From positions 15,623-79,622 of the forward strand of contig JANNNU010000127.1 in NCBI GenBank assembly GCA_031398695.1: 64,000 bases of DNA. Direction: 5' to 3'. Both the position numbers and the translations under genes were made by a program. The DNA comes from JAIYDJ01 sp031398695. Its GTDB lineage: Bacteria; Pseudomonadota; Alphaproteobacteria; Rhodobacterales; Rhodobacteraceae. The notes under the pieces are model-generated. The model saw nothing but the letters and a program-made list of their open reading frames with translations. It was not told the DNA's origin and did not search any database. Shown here piece after piece: positions 8,762 to 18,724 of the stretch (positions within the stretch are counted from its first letter, which is position 1; each line of letters opens with the position of its first letter).

Positions 8762-10767
8762 CTACCGACCCGCACGCGGGCTGTCGCCTGCACTCCACCG
8801 GCGATAGGGGCGCGATGGCGGGCCGTAATCGGTCTCGACCGCAACCCGACGGCCGACGCCGCCGATCAGATCGGGAATCAGCGTCACCAGCTCGATCAGG
8901 CCTGCGTGGCCCAGCGAGCGCAAGGCGACGGGTCCGGGATACAGGGTTTCGGTCGGGATGCCTTCGGTAAACACGATCTCGTGCCGGTCGCACAGGACAT
9001 GCACATAGGTGACGGTCTGCGCCTTTTCGTCGATCCGAAGGGCCGGACGGCTCCAGGCTTGCACCAGATGCTTGGCGCGGACCAGCGCGCCGTTGACCAG
9101 AAAGCCGTGCTGCGGCGACACGCGGGTCGTCCGACCGTTGCCAAGCGCGCCCTTGCGCAGCATCACGGGCCGCAGATCGGGCCGTGCCGCAAGATCGGCA
9201 GCGTCCAGCGTGCGGCATCCGACCCAGCGGACCGGCTGATCGCCATGATCCAGCGTGCGCACCCGGTGACCGGGGCGCAACCGTTCGACGGAAACCGGGC
9301 CTGCGTCCGTGGCGATCTGCACGCCGGGGGTGAAGCAGGGAATGCCTGCGGCGTTCAGCCTGCCCGGTGCCTGCGCCTGCACCGGACTGACGCCTTGCAG
9401 CGTGATCGTCTCGATACCCGGAAAGTTCAGCACCGCATTGCCGAACCCGTCATCGGTCACGACGATGTCGAACACCCGGACCGCCGAGCCGTTCGGGTTC
9501 TGCAGATCCGAAACGTCGAACTGGTCGTTGTTCAACCCGTCCCCGTCAGCATCCCCCAGATCGAAATCGGTGACGACATCGCGGCCCGATCCGGTTTCGA
9601 AGCGAAACTTGTCGTTTCCCGCGCCGGCGTTGCCCGACAACTGCACCGCGGTCGTGTTGGCTGCGGCGTTCATCGTGTCGGTATAAGCGGTGCCGTAGAC
9701 ACCATCGTTCCCGGTAAAGTCACCCGAAGCATCGTTCATGCCGTTGAACCCGTAGGTGCCCGCGTCGTTTCCGGTGAAGGTCACGGTGACGCCATCCGTG
9801 CCGATGTAGTTGCCGAACTCGATCCGGTCGAAGTCGCCGGTCTCTTCGCCGCCATAAGCCGAGTCGATCTGGTGATCCTCGCTGACCCACATCACGTCAT
9901 TGCCCGTGCCGCCGTAGACCTGATCCTTGCCTGTCCCGCCGGACAGCTGATCATTGCCCGCGTCGCCGTGGACCTGGTCTTTGCCACCGGCACTGATCAG
10001 AGTGTCATCGCCGTCGCCGCCATACACCGTGTCGTCGCCGCCATAGGTGTTCCAGTCGCCAAACCGGTCGTGGCCCGCCCCGACAAAGAATTGTTCGTTG
10101 CCATCGCCCCCCGAGGCGCTGTCGGCGCCGTCACCGGCATAGATCGCATCGTTGCCGCCGCCCGCGGCGACCGTGTCGTTGCCGGACCCGGCGGTGATAC
10201 TATAAATGCCGGTCGAAATCTGGTCGCCCTGCGCGTCGGTATACCCAACCGCCATCGAATTCGCCCCGGCGGTTCCATCCACCATGGCCTTGAAATCGCC
10301 CGCAACCCGGTCCGCCTACATGTCGCCGCTGTTGCTCACGACACTGTTCAGCGTCAGCGACTGGATGGGCTTTGCGGTCAGTGCCACCTGATCGGCGTTG
10401 TTCGTCTCTTCCGGAACCAGATACGTGTTACCATTCACGTCCTGCATGACGGTGGCGGGATGACGGCGGTGGTGCCGTCTTCATAGGTGATGGTGGCGTT
10501 GCAGGTCGCCACGGCGTCGAAATTCTGCGGCGTGACGCCGTTGATCCGGAACTAGTCGAAGCCACCGCCATTGTCGGTGTCATAGCTGGCGTTGTCTTCC
10601 TCGCTCATCCGATCGGCCGTCAGGTTGCGGACGTTGCTGCTGAGCGGGGCCGTGCTGGAGCCGTGTGTGCCCAGCAGGACGCCCGCGTTTTAGGCGACTT
10701 CATTGTTCTGGGTCGGGTCGATCTTGGTCAGCGTTCCCAGAAAGATGACTTCGTAACTGGTCGCCAT
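8762..10767 (-). pseudogene. RTX (hemolysin-type calcium-binding) protein with C-terminal Hint domain, 5' part disrupted
   Basis: Reading from ATG 10767 gives MATSYEVIFLGTLTKIDP, the typical start of a Rhodobacteraceae RTX/Hint secreted protein. The frame is then broken by TAA at 10690-10692 (codon 26), TAG at 10552-10554 (codon 72), an apparent one-base deletion near 10459, and TAG at 10316-10318. From 10285 downward the frame is open for 507 residues: about eight GGxGxDxxx nonapeptide repeats, GTGNDVMWVSEDHQIDS-type segments, and a Hint-like domain from IPCFTPGVQIATDAG to SPQHGFLVNGALVRAKH. The intact protein would be exported by a type I system. A shorter product from an internal start (10285) is possible but would lack the conserved N-terminus. 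The lesions cluster in the first 450 bp. Confidence 0.8.
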
Positions 10768-10985
10768 GCGGGTGGGGTGCCTTTTGTCGTCTGATCCTTC
10801 AATGGCGACGGCCGTCACGGCCCGCGCAGCCTGACAGCCGGACAGGATGTGTTAACATCCGCAAAACGGGAACGGCACTTTTGCCACGCGGTCATGGCGG
10901 TGGCGCAGGGCGGCGCGTCAGCGGTCGCAGGGTTTCAGGGCCGGGGGAAATGGCCCATTGGCAGGTCCGAAACCCGGATCCGCGT

Positions 10986-12068
10986 CTATCGCACCTTCAG
11001 CGTGGCCAGTCCGATCATCGCGAGGATCAGGCTGATGATCCAGAATCGGATCACGATCTGCGGTTCTGCCCAGCCCTTCTTTTCGAAATGGTGATGGATC
11101 GGTGCCATCAGAAACACCCGCTTGCCGGTGCGCTTGAAATACAGCACCTGGATGATGACCGACAGCGCCTCGACGACGAACAGGCCACCGACGATGGCAA
11201 GGACGATCTCGTGCTTGGTGCAGACGGCGATCGCCCCGAGGGCACCCCCAAGGGCAAGGCTGCCGGTGTCGCCCATGAACACCGCTGCTGGGGGTGCGTT
11301 GTACCACAAAAAACCCAGCCCGCCGCCGAACAGGGCCGCCGCGAACACCAGCAACTCGCCGGTGCCCGGCACGAAGTGCACGCCAAGGTAGTCGGCAAAG
11401 TTCGCGTTGCCGACCACATAGGAAATCACGCCCAGCGTGCCGCCCGCGATCATCACCGGCATGATGGCAAGCCCGTCGAGCCCATCGGTCAGGTTCACGG
11501 CATTGGCCGACCCGACGATCACCACCATCCCGAACGGAACGAAGAAGATCCCGAGGTTGACGAGAAGGTTTTTGAACAGCGGCAAGGCCAGCTGGTGCGT
11601 CAGCTCGACCGGATGAAAGCTGGCGGCAGCATAGGCGGCAAGCCCCGCGATCCCCAGACCGGCGATGAACCGGACGCGCGACGAGACGCCCTTGGTGGTC
11701 TGCTTGGTCACCTTGGCATAGTCGTCGGCAAAGCCGATCAACCCGAACGCCAGCGTCACCAGCAGCACGATCCACACGTAAGGCGTGTCGAGCCGGGCCC
11801 AGACCAAAGTCGAAAACACCAGCGCCGACAGGATCAGCAGCCCGCCCATTGTCGGGGTTCCAGCCTTGACGAAATGGCTGGCGGGACCGTCGTCGCGGAT
11901 CGGCTGGCCCTTGCCCTGCTTGCGGCGCAACAGGTCAATCAGGGGGCGGCCAAAGATGAATCCGAACACCAGCGCGGTCAGAAAGGCGGCCCCGGCGCGA
12001 AAGGTGATGTAGCGAAACAGGTTGAAAAAATCGCCCCCCGCAGAGAACTCGGTCAGCCAGTACAACAT
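10986..12068 (-). CDS. mraY: Phospho-N-acetylmuramoyl-pentapeptide-transferase
   Basis: 360-residue polytopic membrane enzyme with about ten hydrophobic segments. Hallmarks are GTPTMGGLLIL, FADDYAKV (the catalytic DD), TDGLDGLAI, NAPPAAVFMGDTGSLALG, and the C-terminal APIHHHFEKKGWAE. It attaches phospho-MurNAc-pentapeptide to undecaprenyl phosphate, giving lipid I. It abuts murF with no spacer and is the last dcw gene in the window; the next gene downstream is the RTX pseudogene, so murD/ftsW/murG lie elsewhere or the cluster is split here. Confidence 0.97.
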   Translation of the reverse strand: MLYWLTEFSAGGDFFNLFRYITFRAGAAFLTALVFGFIFGRPLIDLLRRKQGKGQPIRDDGPASHFVKAGTPTMGGLLILSALVFSTLVWARLDTPYVWIVLLVTLAFGLIGFADDYAKVTKQTTKGVSSRVRFIAGLGIAGLAAYAAASFHPVELTHQLALPLFKNLLVNLGIFFVPFGMVVIVGSANAVNLTDGLDGLAIMPVMIAGGTLGVISYVVGNANFADYLGVHFVPGTGELLVFAAALFGGGLGFLWYNAPPAAVFMGDTGSLALGGALGAIAVCTKHEIVLAIVGGLFVVEALSVIIQVLYFKRTGKRVFLMAPIHHHFEKKGWAEPQIVIRFWIISLILAMIGLATLKVR

Positions 12069-13508
12069 TCACGCCTCTCCTTGGGCATTGGTCGGGCCGC
12101 CGTGCCCCAATTTTCGCAGGGCGTCAACGACAAGACTGACTTTGATCCCTTTGGACCCCTTGACCAGAACGATGTCGCCCGCGTCGATCAGGCTTCGCGC
12201 GCGGGCGGCCAGATCGGCGGCGGTGTCGGTGTGTTCGCCGCGCTGGCGCAGCGGCAGGGTCTGCCAAAGCGCGCGCATCCGCGGTCCGACGCAGTGGATG
12301 CGGTCGATCGCGGCAAGGCCGGGGTGGCGGGCAATGGCGCGGTGCAGGTCGATCTCGGTCGGTCCAAGTTCCAGCATGTCGCCCAGGATGGCGATGCGAC
12401 GACCCGCGCCGATGCTGCCCTGGTTGTCGTCCGGTTCGGCGGCGATCAGCACATCGAGGCTGGCGGCCATCGAGGTAGGGTTTGCGTTGAACGCATCGTC
12501 GATCAGGTCGAACGAGGTTTCGTCCACTACATCCAGAACCACACGCTCGCGCGTGCCGCGCCCGGTGGGGGGCGTCCAGTTGCCGATGTCGTTGGCCGCG
12601 ATGGCGGCATCGAGGCCCAGCGCATCGGCGCAGGCGAGCGCTGCCAGCGCGTTGGCGGCAAAGTGCCGGCCCGGAGAGCGCACCTTGAACAGAAGGGGCG
12701 TGCCGTGGCGCGTCGCCTGCACGATGGTGGTGTCGTCGGTCAGGGTGATGGTGACGATGCGGTAATCGGCCGAGGCAGCCGCGCCGAACGTCTGCGCGCG
12801 GGCACCAGTGGCCGCAGCCCTGTCGGTCAGGATCGCGGCCTCTGCGATGTCGGCGGGCAGAATGGCGGTGCCGCCCGGCTCCAGCCCGTCAACGATCGCG
12901 GCCTTTTCGCGCGCGATGTCCGTCACGCTGGCGAACGCCTCCAGATGCGCCGCGCCGACGGTGGTGATCAGCGCGACATGGGGGCGGGCCAGGCGCGCCA
13001 GCGGGGCAATCTCGCCGGGGTGGTTCATGCCGATCTCGATCACCGCAAATTGGGTGTCGGGGGGCATCCGCGCCAGCGTCAGCGGCACGCCCCAGTGGTT
13101 GTTGTAGCTCGCCTCGGCGGCATGGGTGTGGCCTTGGCCCTGCAGGATGGCGCGCAGCATTTCCTTGGTCGAGGTCTTCCCGACCGATCCGGTGACGCCC
13201 ACGACCTTCGCCTGCGACCGGGCCCGCGCGAACCGCCCGAGATCGGCCAGCGCCGCCAGCACATCGGGCACGATCAGCAGCGCAGCGTCCTTGGCGACAC
13301 CATCCGGAACGCGGCTGACCAGCGCGGCGGCGGCGCCCTTGGCCAGCGCGGCCGCCACGAAATCGTGGCCGTCGCGCACGTCCGTCAGTGCGACGAACAG
13401 ATCGCCGGGCTGCAACGTGCGGGTGTCGATCGAAACGCCGCTTGCGGTCCAGGCCCGCGTGCTGCGACCCGCTGTCGCCGTTGCAGCGTCTGCCGAGGTC
13501 CACAACAT
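12069..13508 (-). CDS. murF: UDP-N-acetylmuramoyl-tripeptide--D-alanyl-D-alanine ligase
   Basis: 479-residue Mur ligase starting MLWTSADAA, with the ATP-binding loop GVTGSVGKTSTKEML and the central Mur ligase segment AEASYNNHWGVPLTLA typical of MurF. It adds D-Ala-D-Ala to the UDP-MurNAc-tripeptide in the cytoplasm. The ATG at 13508 overlaps the murE stop in a TGATG arrangement, indicating translational coupling; an in-frame GTG directly before it is less likely. The stop abuts the mraY start. Confidence 0.96.
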   Translation of the reverse strand: MLWTSADAATATAGRSTRAWTASGVSIDTRTLQPGDLFVALTDVRDGHDFVAAALAKGAAAALVSRVPDGVAKDAALLIVPDVLAALADLGRFARARSQAKVVGVTGSVGKTSTKEMLRAILQGQGHTHAAEASYNNHWGVPLTLARMPPDTQFAVIEIGMNHPGEIAPLARLARPHVALITTVGAAHLEAFASVTDIAREKAAIVDGLEPGGTAILPADIAEAAILTDRAAATGARAQTFGAAASADYRIVTITLTDDTTIVQATRHGTPLLFKVRSPGRHFAANALAALACADALGLDAAIAANDIGNWTPPTGRGTRERVVLDVVDETSFDLIDDAFNANPTSMAASLDVLIAAEPDDNQGSIGAGRRIAILGDMLELGPTEIDLHRAIARHPGLAAIDRIHCVGPRMRALWQTLPLRQRGEHTDTAADLAARARSLIDAGDIVLVKGSKGIKVSLVVDALRKLGHGGPTNAQGEA

Positions 13509-14989
13509 CACAGCATCCCGTCCAGCGCCGCGACCGCGATGCTGGCCTGTTCCACATCGTCGAACGGATAGGTCTGGCCGGCGATGGTCTGGCCGGATTC
13601 GTGTCCCTTGCCCGCAATCAGCAGCGCGTCGCCGGGTCCCAGTGCATCGACCCCCATCAGGATCGCCTCAGCGCGGTCGCCCACCTCGTTCGCGTCGGGG
13701 CAGGCGGCCAGGATCGCGGCGCGGATGGTGGCCGGATCCTCGGACCGGGGGTTGTCGTCGCTGACGAACAGAACGTCGGCATGCGCCGCCGCCGCCTGCC
13801 CCATCAACGGCCGCTTGCCCCGGTCGCGGTCGCCGCCCGCACCGAAAACGATGACGATCCGACCCATGACATGCGGGCGCAGCGCCTTCAGCGCCGTGGC
13901 GATGGCGTCGGGGGTGTGGGCATAGTCGACATAGACCGCGGCCCCGTTGGCCCGCTTGGCGGCCAGTTGCATCCGGCCGCGCACCCCGGTCAGTTGCGGC
14001 AGCACGCGCATCACGTCGGCCGGAACCTCGCCCGCCGCGATCACCAGACCGGCGGCCAGCGCCACGTTCTCGGCCTGAAAGCCGCCGACGAGGTTGAGGT
14101 GCACCTGATGCGCCGTGCCCTTCCACAGAAACCGCACGTCCTGCCCGGTGGCATCGAAGCGTTGGCCCGCGATCTGCAGATCGGTCCCCTGACCCGGCCC
14201 CACGCTCAGCAGCGTCTGGCCCCGCGCGACGGCGACCATCGCCATGTCGTGCCCGCGCGGGTCGGCCATGTTGATCACCGCCGTGCCATCCTCGGGCAGA
14301 ACGCGGTCGAACAGGGCGGCCTTGGCGGTGAAGTAGGCCTCGAACGTGCCGTGATAGTCGAGGTGGTCCTGAGTGAAGTTGGTGAAACCGGCCGCCTTGA
14401 GGCGCACGCCATCGAGACGACGCTGGTCGAGGCCGTGGCTCGAAGCCTCCATCGCTGCATGGGTTACGCCGGCGGCGGCGGCCTCGGCCAGCATCGCGTG
14501 CAGGGTGATCGGGTCGGGGGTGGTATGGGCGCTCGGGGCCTCCCACGCGCCCTCGATGCCGGTCGTGCCGATGTTGATCGCGGCATGGCCAAGGGCAGTC
14601 CAGATCTGGCGGGCAAAGGTGGCGACCGAGGTCTTGCCGTTGGTGCCGGTGACGGCCACCATCGTGCCGGGTTGGCGGACGGACCACAACGAGGCGGCGC
14701 GGGCCAAGGCCTCGCGCGGGTCTTCGGCGATGACCACGGCCACGTCCGAAGTGCGCAGCACGTCCGCCGCGAGTACAGACCCCCGCGCATCGGTCAGGAT
14801 CGCCGCCGCGCCTTTCGCGATGGCCACATCGACAAAGGCCGCCCCATGCACCGTGCTGCCCGGAAGAGCCGCAAAAAGAAACCCCGGACGCACCTGACGG
14901 CTGTCGACCGCCAGCCCGGTGACGGCGGCCAGCCGCCCCGACCGGGCGGTCAGGCCCAGATCGGCGAGTGATTTCTGCGCTGCGGCCAT
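13508..14989 (-). CDS. murE: UDP-N-acetylmuramoyl-L-alanyl-D-glutamate--2,6-diaminopimelate ligase
   Basis: 493-residue Mur ligase with ATP loop VTGTNGKTSVATF, EASSHGLDQRRLDG, a YAHTPDAI motif and the specificity motif DNPRSEDP, which selects meso-diaminopimelate as the third peptide residue. It therefore implies ordinary Gram-negative DAP-type peptidoglycan. It lies 9 bp after ftsI and overlaps murF by one base. Confidence 0.97.
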   Translation of the reverse strand: MAAAQKSLADLGLTARSGRLAAVTGLAVDSRQVRPGFLFAALPGSTVHGAAFVDVAIAKGAAAILTDARGSVLAADVLRTSDVAVVIAEDPREALARAASLWSVRQPGTMVAVTGTNGKTSVATFARQIWTALGHAAINIGTTGIEGAWEAPSAHTTPDPITLHAMLAEAAAAGVTHAAMEASSHGLDQRRLDGVRLKAAGFTNFTQDHLDYHGTFEAYFTAKAALFDRVLPEDGTAVINMADPRGHDMAMVAVARGQTLLSVGPGQGTDLQIAGQRFDATGQDVRFLWKGTAHQVHLNLVGGFQAENVALAAGLVIAAGEVPADVMRVLPQLTGVRGRMQLAAKRANGAAVYVDYAHTPDAIATALKALRPHVMGRIVIVFGAGGDRDRGKRPLMGQAAAAHADVLFVSDDNPRSEDPATIRAAILAACPDANEVGDRAEAILMGVDALGPGDALLIAGKGHESGQTIAGQTYPFDDVEQASIAVAALDGML

Positions 14990-14998
14990 GCCATCCCC

Positions 14999-16792
14999 CT
15001 ACTGCTTGACGGCTGTTAAGGCATCCAGCGGGGCAAGTTCAACCTGTGGCCGCAGACCCAGAAGCGGGGCGGTGCGGCGGATGATCTCGGCGGCGACCGG
15101 CACGGCCGTCCAGCCAGCGGTGCGGCGCGGTTTAGGTCCAGTGGTTTCCACCGGTTCGTCCAGCGACACGATCAGAACATAGGCCGGGTCGTTGGCCGGA
15201 AAGACCGACGCGAAGGTGTTGATCACCTTGTCGTCGTAATAGCCGCCGCCACGACGCGGCTTGTCGGCGGTGCCGGTCTTGCCCGCGACGGCATAGCCCG
15301 GCACCTCGCCAAAGCTGGCAGTGCCGTCGGTGACCACACGGCGCAGCATGGCGGTGGCCGCAGCGGACGCCTGTGCGCCAAGGACACGCTGTTGCGGCGG
15401 GCGCGTGGTGCCCTGCAGCAGGGTCGGCGTCACCTTGAATCCGCCATTGGCGATGGTGGCGTATGCGGCGGCGAGGTTCAGCGGGCTGGACGACATGCCG
15501 TGGCCGTAGCTGGCGGTGATCGTCACGATGTCGGGCCATTTCGGCGGCAGCAACGGCTTGACCTTGGGGGCCTCGGCCAATTCGACCGGCGAAGGGTCCA
15601 TCAGGCCAAGCGCGCGCAGGAACGCCTGCTGTCGTTCGCCGCCGATCATCAGCGCGATATGCGCGGTGCCGACGTTCGAGGATTTTGCGATGATATCGGA
15701 CACCGACAGCAGCGGGCCGTAGTTCTTGCCTTCGAATTCCTTGATCTTGTGCTTGCCCCAATACATCGGCGCATTGGCATCGACCATGGTTTCTGGCCCG
15801 ACAAGGCCAAGGTCCATGCCTTGGGCGGCCGCGAATATCTTGAACGTGGACCCCAGTTCGTAAAGCCCCTGCACCGCGCGGTTGAATAGCGGGCTGTCGC
15901 CGGGTTCGGCATCCTTGGGCAGGATCGGGTTGGGGCGGTCGTTGGGATCAAAGGTGGGATAGGACGCCAGCGCCACGATTTCACCCGTATGCACGTCCAT
16001 CAGGATGCCTGCGGCCCCCTTGGCGTTCATCATCACCATGCCGGTCGACAGGATCTCTTCCATCGCAGCCTGCACGGTCAGGTCGATCGACAGTGTCAGC
16101 GGCGTGGTGGCCTGGGCGGGGTCGCGCAGGCGGGTGTCCATCGCAAGCTCGATCCCGGCCGTCCCGATCACCTCGGCCGAGCGCACGGATTCGTCACCGA
16201 ACGCCGCCCCGCCCAGCACGTGCGCGGCCAGGGTGCCGTTGGGGTAAAGCCGCATTTCGCGCGGGCCGAACAGCAGGCCGGGATCACCTATGTCATGCAC
16301 CGCCTGCATCTGTTCGGGCGACAGCACCCGGCGCAACCACATGAAACTGCGCCCGTCCTTGAAGCGGCGTTCCAGATCGGGTGCCTTCATCTCGGGGAAG
16401 ATCGCCGCCAGTTGGGCCGCAGTGCCCGCCGGGTCGATCATGTCCTTGGGATGGGCATAAAGCGCGTGGGTCAGCATGTTGGTGGCCAGCACCCGGCCAT
16501 TGCGGTCGAGGATGTCGGCGCGGGTCGCGCTGACCTCGGCCCCGGCCCCGGCGCGGCGCGGTTCGGTCGGGACCGAGGCCGCCAGCGTGCCCATCTGCAA
16601 TCCGATGGTGGAGAAAGCCGCGATGAACCCCGCCGACAGCATCAAAAGCCGCAACTGCGCGCGGGTGCGGGCGCGGTCGCGGGTGACCTCGTTGCGCAGA
16701 CGCAAGTTCTCGCGTTCGATGCCGTCGGGGTTTTCGCCCTTGGCGCGGGCTTGCAGGATACGGGCCAGCGGGCGCAGAGGGGTGCGGGTCAT
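14999..16792 (-). CDS. ftsI: Penicillin-binding protein 3 (septal transpeptidase)
   Basis: 597 residues. A basic N-terminal cytoplasmic tail is followed by a membrane anchor at about 45-65 (LLMLSAGFIAAFSTIGLQMG), a pedestal domain with RADILDRNGRVLATNM, and a transpeptidase domain with the three catalytic motifs GSTFK, SSN (KSSNVGT) and KTGT (AGKTGTADKP). It cross-links septal peptidoglycan at division and normally works with FtsW. The ATG overlaps the ftsL stop by 4 bp. Confidence 0.97.
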   Translation of the reverse strand: MTRTPLRPLARILQARAKGENPDGIERENLRLRNEVTRDRARTRAQLRLLMLSAGFIAAFSTIGLQMGTLAASVPTEPRRAGAGAEVSATRADILDRNGRVLATNMLTHALYAHPKDMIDPAGTAAQLAAIFPEMKAPDLERRFKDGRSFMWLRRVLSPEQMQAVHDIGDPGLLFGPREMRLYPNGTLAAHVLGGAAFGDESVRSAEVIGTAGIELAMDTRLRDPAQATTPLTLSIDLTVQAAMEEILSTGMVMMNAKGAAGILMDVHTGEIVALASYPTFDPNDRPNPILPKDAEPGDSPLFNRAVQGLYELGSTFKIFAAAQGMDLGLVGPETMVDANAPMYWGKHKIKEFEGKNYGPLLSVSDIIAKSSNVGTAHIALMIGGERQQAFLRALGLMDPSPVELAEAPKVKPLLPPKWPDIVTITASYGHGMSSSPLNLAAAYATIANGGFKVTPTLLQGTTRPPQQRVLGAQASAAATAMLRRVVTDGTASFGEVPGYAVAGKTGTADKPRRGGGYYDDKVINTFASVFPANDPAYVLIVSLDEPVETTGPKPRRTAGWTAVPVAAEIIRRTAPLLGLRPQVELAPLDALTAVKQ

Positions 16793-17151
16793 GGAACGCC
16801 TTCCTGTGTCCCGATAACATCGACCGGGTTCGCGATCTCGGGGATGCTTTCATAAAGCGCGGGCGGCAGCGGGTAGGCGACCTGCGCCGCGGTGCCCAGC
16901 TGGTGCGGCTCCAGCGGCAGCAGACCCAGCGCGTCGAAGTTCAGCGTGACCAGTTCGCGCAGGCGCTGGGGGCGGTTCAGGTAGGCCCACTCCGCCCGCT
17001 GGATTGCCAGCGCGTCCTGCAAGGCGTCAATGCGATGCTCAAGCGCGTTGCGGTCGCGGATGGCCTGTTGCGTCGCGTAGTTCTCGCGGTAGGCCCAGAA
17101 GGCGAGCGCCATCACGGCAAGGGTGCTGGCGATGTAAAGCAGCGCACGCAT
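16789..17151 (-). CDS. ftsL: FtsL-like cell division protein
   Basis: 120 residues: a short N-terminal transmembrane helix (LLYIASTLAVMALAFWAY), then a charged helical stretch at about 27-60 compatible with a leucine-zipper-like coiled coil, then a proline-rich tail. Sequence identity among FtsL proteins is low; the call rests on size, topology and position between rsmH and ftsI, where ftsL always lies in dcw clusters. It would bridge FtsB and FtsQ in the divisome. Confidence 0.85.
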   Translation of the reverse strand: MRALLYIASTLAVMALAFWAYRENYATQQAIRDRNALEHRIDALQDALAIQRAEWAYLNRPQRLRELVTLNFDALGLLPLEPHQLGTAAQVAYPLPPALYESIPEIANPVDVIGTQEGVP

Positions 17152-17153
17152 GG

Positions 17154-18164
17154 TCAGCGTCGTCCTTTCCGTAGTTTCTCGGGCAGCACCGGCACCCCCA
17201 GCGCCGCGTCGTCGGCGCGACCGGCGGGGGCTGCGGTGCGAAAGCCCACGCGCAACTTGGCCGAACGCGACCGGGGGTTTTCGGCAAGTTCGGCCTCGTC
17301 CGCGGTCACGGCACGCTTGGTCTTCAAGGTAAAGCGCGGCGCATCCTCGGCGCGTTCGGGGGCATAACGGTTCGTATTCGCCTCGCCCCCCGAACGCAGC
17401 TGGAAAAACCGTTTGACGATGCGGTCTTCCAGACTGTGGAACGTGACGACTGCCAGCGCGCCGCCCGGTTTCAAGGCGCGCTCTGCCGCGGCAAGGCCTG
17501 CGGCCAGTTCGGCAAATTCGGTGTTCACCGCGATGCGGATGGCCTGGAAGGCACGGGTGGCCGGGTGACTTTGACCCGGTTTGGGCCGGGGCAGCACGGA
17601 CGAGATCACGTCGGACAGGCGCAGGGTGGTGATGATCGGGTCGATGGCGCGCGCCCGGACGATGGCGGCGCTGATCCGGCGCGAGGCGTGATCCTCGCCG
17701 TAAGCATAGATGATGTTGGCAAGGGTTTCCTCATCCGCGCCGTTCACCAGATCGGCCGCCGATGAACCGTCCTGCGACATCCGCATGTCGAGCGGCCCGT
17801 CCTTCTGAAACGAGAATCCCCGCTCCGGTTGATCGAGCTGCATCGACGACACCCCAAGGTCCAGCACGACGCCGTCGAGCGGCGCATATGCCGCCAGGTC
17901 CGAAAAGGTGCCGTGGACAAGGTTCAGGCGATCACCGAACCCGCCTGCCCAGGACGCGGCCATGTCAAGCGCCTGCGGGTCGCGGTCGATGCCGATCACC
18001 CTGTCCGCCCCCGCGTCCAGCAAGCCGCGCGCATAGCCGCCCGCGCCGAACGTGCCGTCCAGCCAGATGCCCGTAACAGGCGCTACAGCGGCTAGCAGCG
18101 GGCGCAACAGCACCGGAACGTGGGGGATGCGACCGGGCTCGGGATCGCCAACGGTCACGGTCAC
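17154..18164 (-). CDS. rsmH: 16S rRNA (cytosine1402-N4)-methyltransferase
   Basis: 336-residue SAM-dependent methyltransferase of the MraW family: HVPVLLRPLLAAV at the N-terminus, WLDGTFGAGGYARGLL (SAM-binding motif I), VVLDLGVSSMQLDQPERGFSF, and VVTFHSLEDRIVKRFF near the C-terminus. It starts with GTG at 18164, overlapping the mraZ stop (GTGA), and ends 3 bp before ftsL. It methylates the decoding centre of 16S rRNA. Confidence 0.96.
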   Translation of the reverse strand: MTVTVGDPEPGRIPHVPVLLRPLLAAVAPVTGIWLDGTFGAGGYARGLLDAGADRVIGIDRDPQALDMAASWAGGFGDRLNLVHGTFSDLAAYAPLDGVVLDLGVSSMQLDQPERGFSFQKDGPLDMRMSQDGSSAADLVNGADEETLANIIYAYGEDHASRRISAAIVRARAIDPIITTLRLSDVISSVLPRPKPGQSHPATRAFQAIRIAVNTEFAELAAGLAAAERALKPGGALAVVTFHSLEDRIVKRFFQLRSGGEANTNRYAPERAEDAPRFTLKTKRAVTADEAELAENPRSRSAKLRVGFRTAAPAGRADDAALGVPVLPEKLRKGRR

Positions 18165-18682
18165 CGTCCCGTTTTGTACTTGCTGACGCGCACAAGAGGA
18201 TCTTCGTCGTCTTCCTCTTCCTCGTCGTCCATCGCGGCGAGTTCGGCGGCAAGAACCTCTTGGCGATACAGCTTGAACCGGTTCGACACCCCGGCAAAGC
18301 TGGCCATCCCGCCCTTTTCCAGATCGTCGCCGACAAAGCCCATCTTTTCGCGCACAGGCGGCGGCAGCACGATGCGGCCGTCGTCGTCGATCTCGACCGT
18401 CGCCGACAGCATGATCAGGTCACGTTCCGCGCGCAGACGGTCTTTCGACCCCATCGGCATCGCATCGACCTCGGCGGCCAGCACCTCGGCCCCGGCAACG
18501 GTATAACATTCTACGAAATTGCGGGTCTTGCCGCCATAGACCATGACAATGCGGGTTTTCGGTGCATCGGCGGTCACGGGATCTTCGAGGTCAAGCTTGC
18601 GGCGGAGGGCGGCGGGGATCGAGACCCGTGCCTTGCTGTCCACTTTCTGGTGGAAGGTCCCTCTGAACGCCTCGGTTGACAT
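18161..18682 (-). CDS. mraZ: Transcriptional regulator MraZ
   Basis: 173 residues with two SpoVT/AbrB-like halves. The first is FRGTFHQKVDSKARVSIPAAL; the second has LSATVEIDDDGRIVLPPPVRE. There is an acidic tail, DDEEEEDDEDP. MraZ is the first gene of dcw clusters and binds TGGGN direct repeats in its own promoter region. AAGGAG lies 14 bases before the ATG. The tail is longer than in E. coli MraZ (152 residues). The upstream leader contains a strong hairpin and candidate MraZ boxes. Confidence 0.95.
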   Translation of the reverse strand: MSTEAFRGTFHQKVDSKARVSIPAALRRKLDLEDPVTADAPKTRIVMVYGGKTRNFVECYTVAGAEVLAAEVDAMPMGSKDRLRAERDLIMLSATVEIDDDGRIVLPPPVREKMGFVGDDLEKGGMASFAGVSNRFKLYRQEVLAAELAAMDDEEEEDDEDPLVRVSKYKTGR

Positions 18683-18724
18683 GGGCCTTTCGGCTCCTTA
18701 AGTTTTAGTCGTAAAACCCTGCAA

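Noticed and set aside
6243..9218. 991-codon open frame on the minus strand across sgaA and the XRE regulator
   Set aside because: It is antisense to the conserved regulator and out of frame with sgaA; the translation is low-complexity and arginine-rich with no domain. Long antisense frames are expected at this GC content.
8762..10767. Stop-codon recoding (readthrough) in the RTX gene
   Set aside because: Both TAA and TAG occur and there is an additional frameshift; no recoding structure was seen, so decay or sequencing error is simpler.
10881..13571. 896-codon plus-strand frame opposite mraY and murF
   Set aside because: Both minus-strand genes carry all catalytic motifs; this frame is a GC-rich antisense shadow rich in R, G, H and Q.
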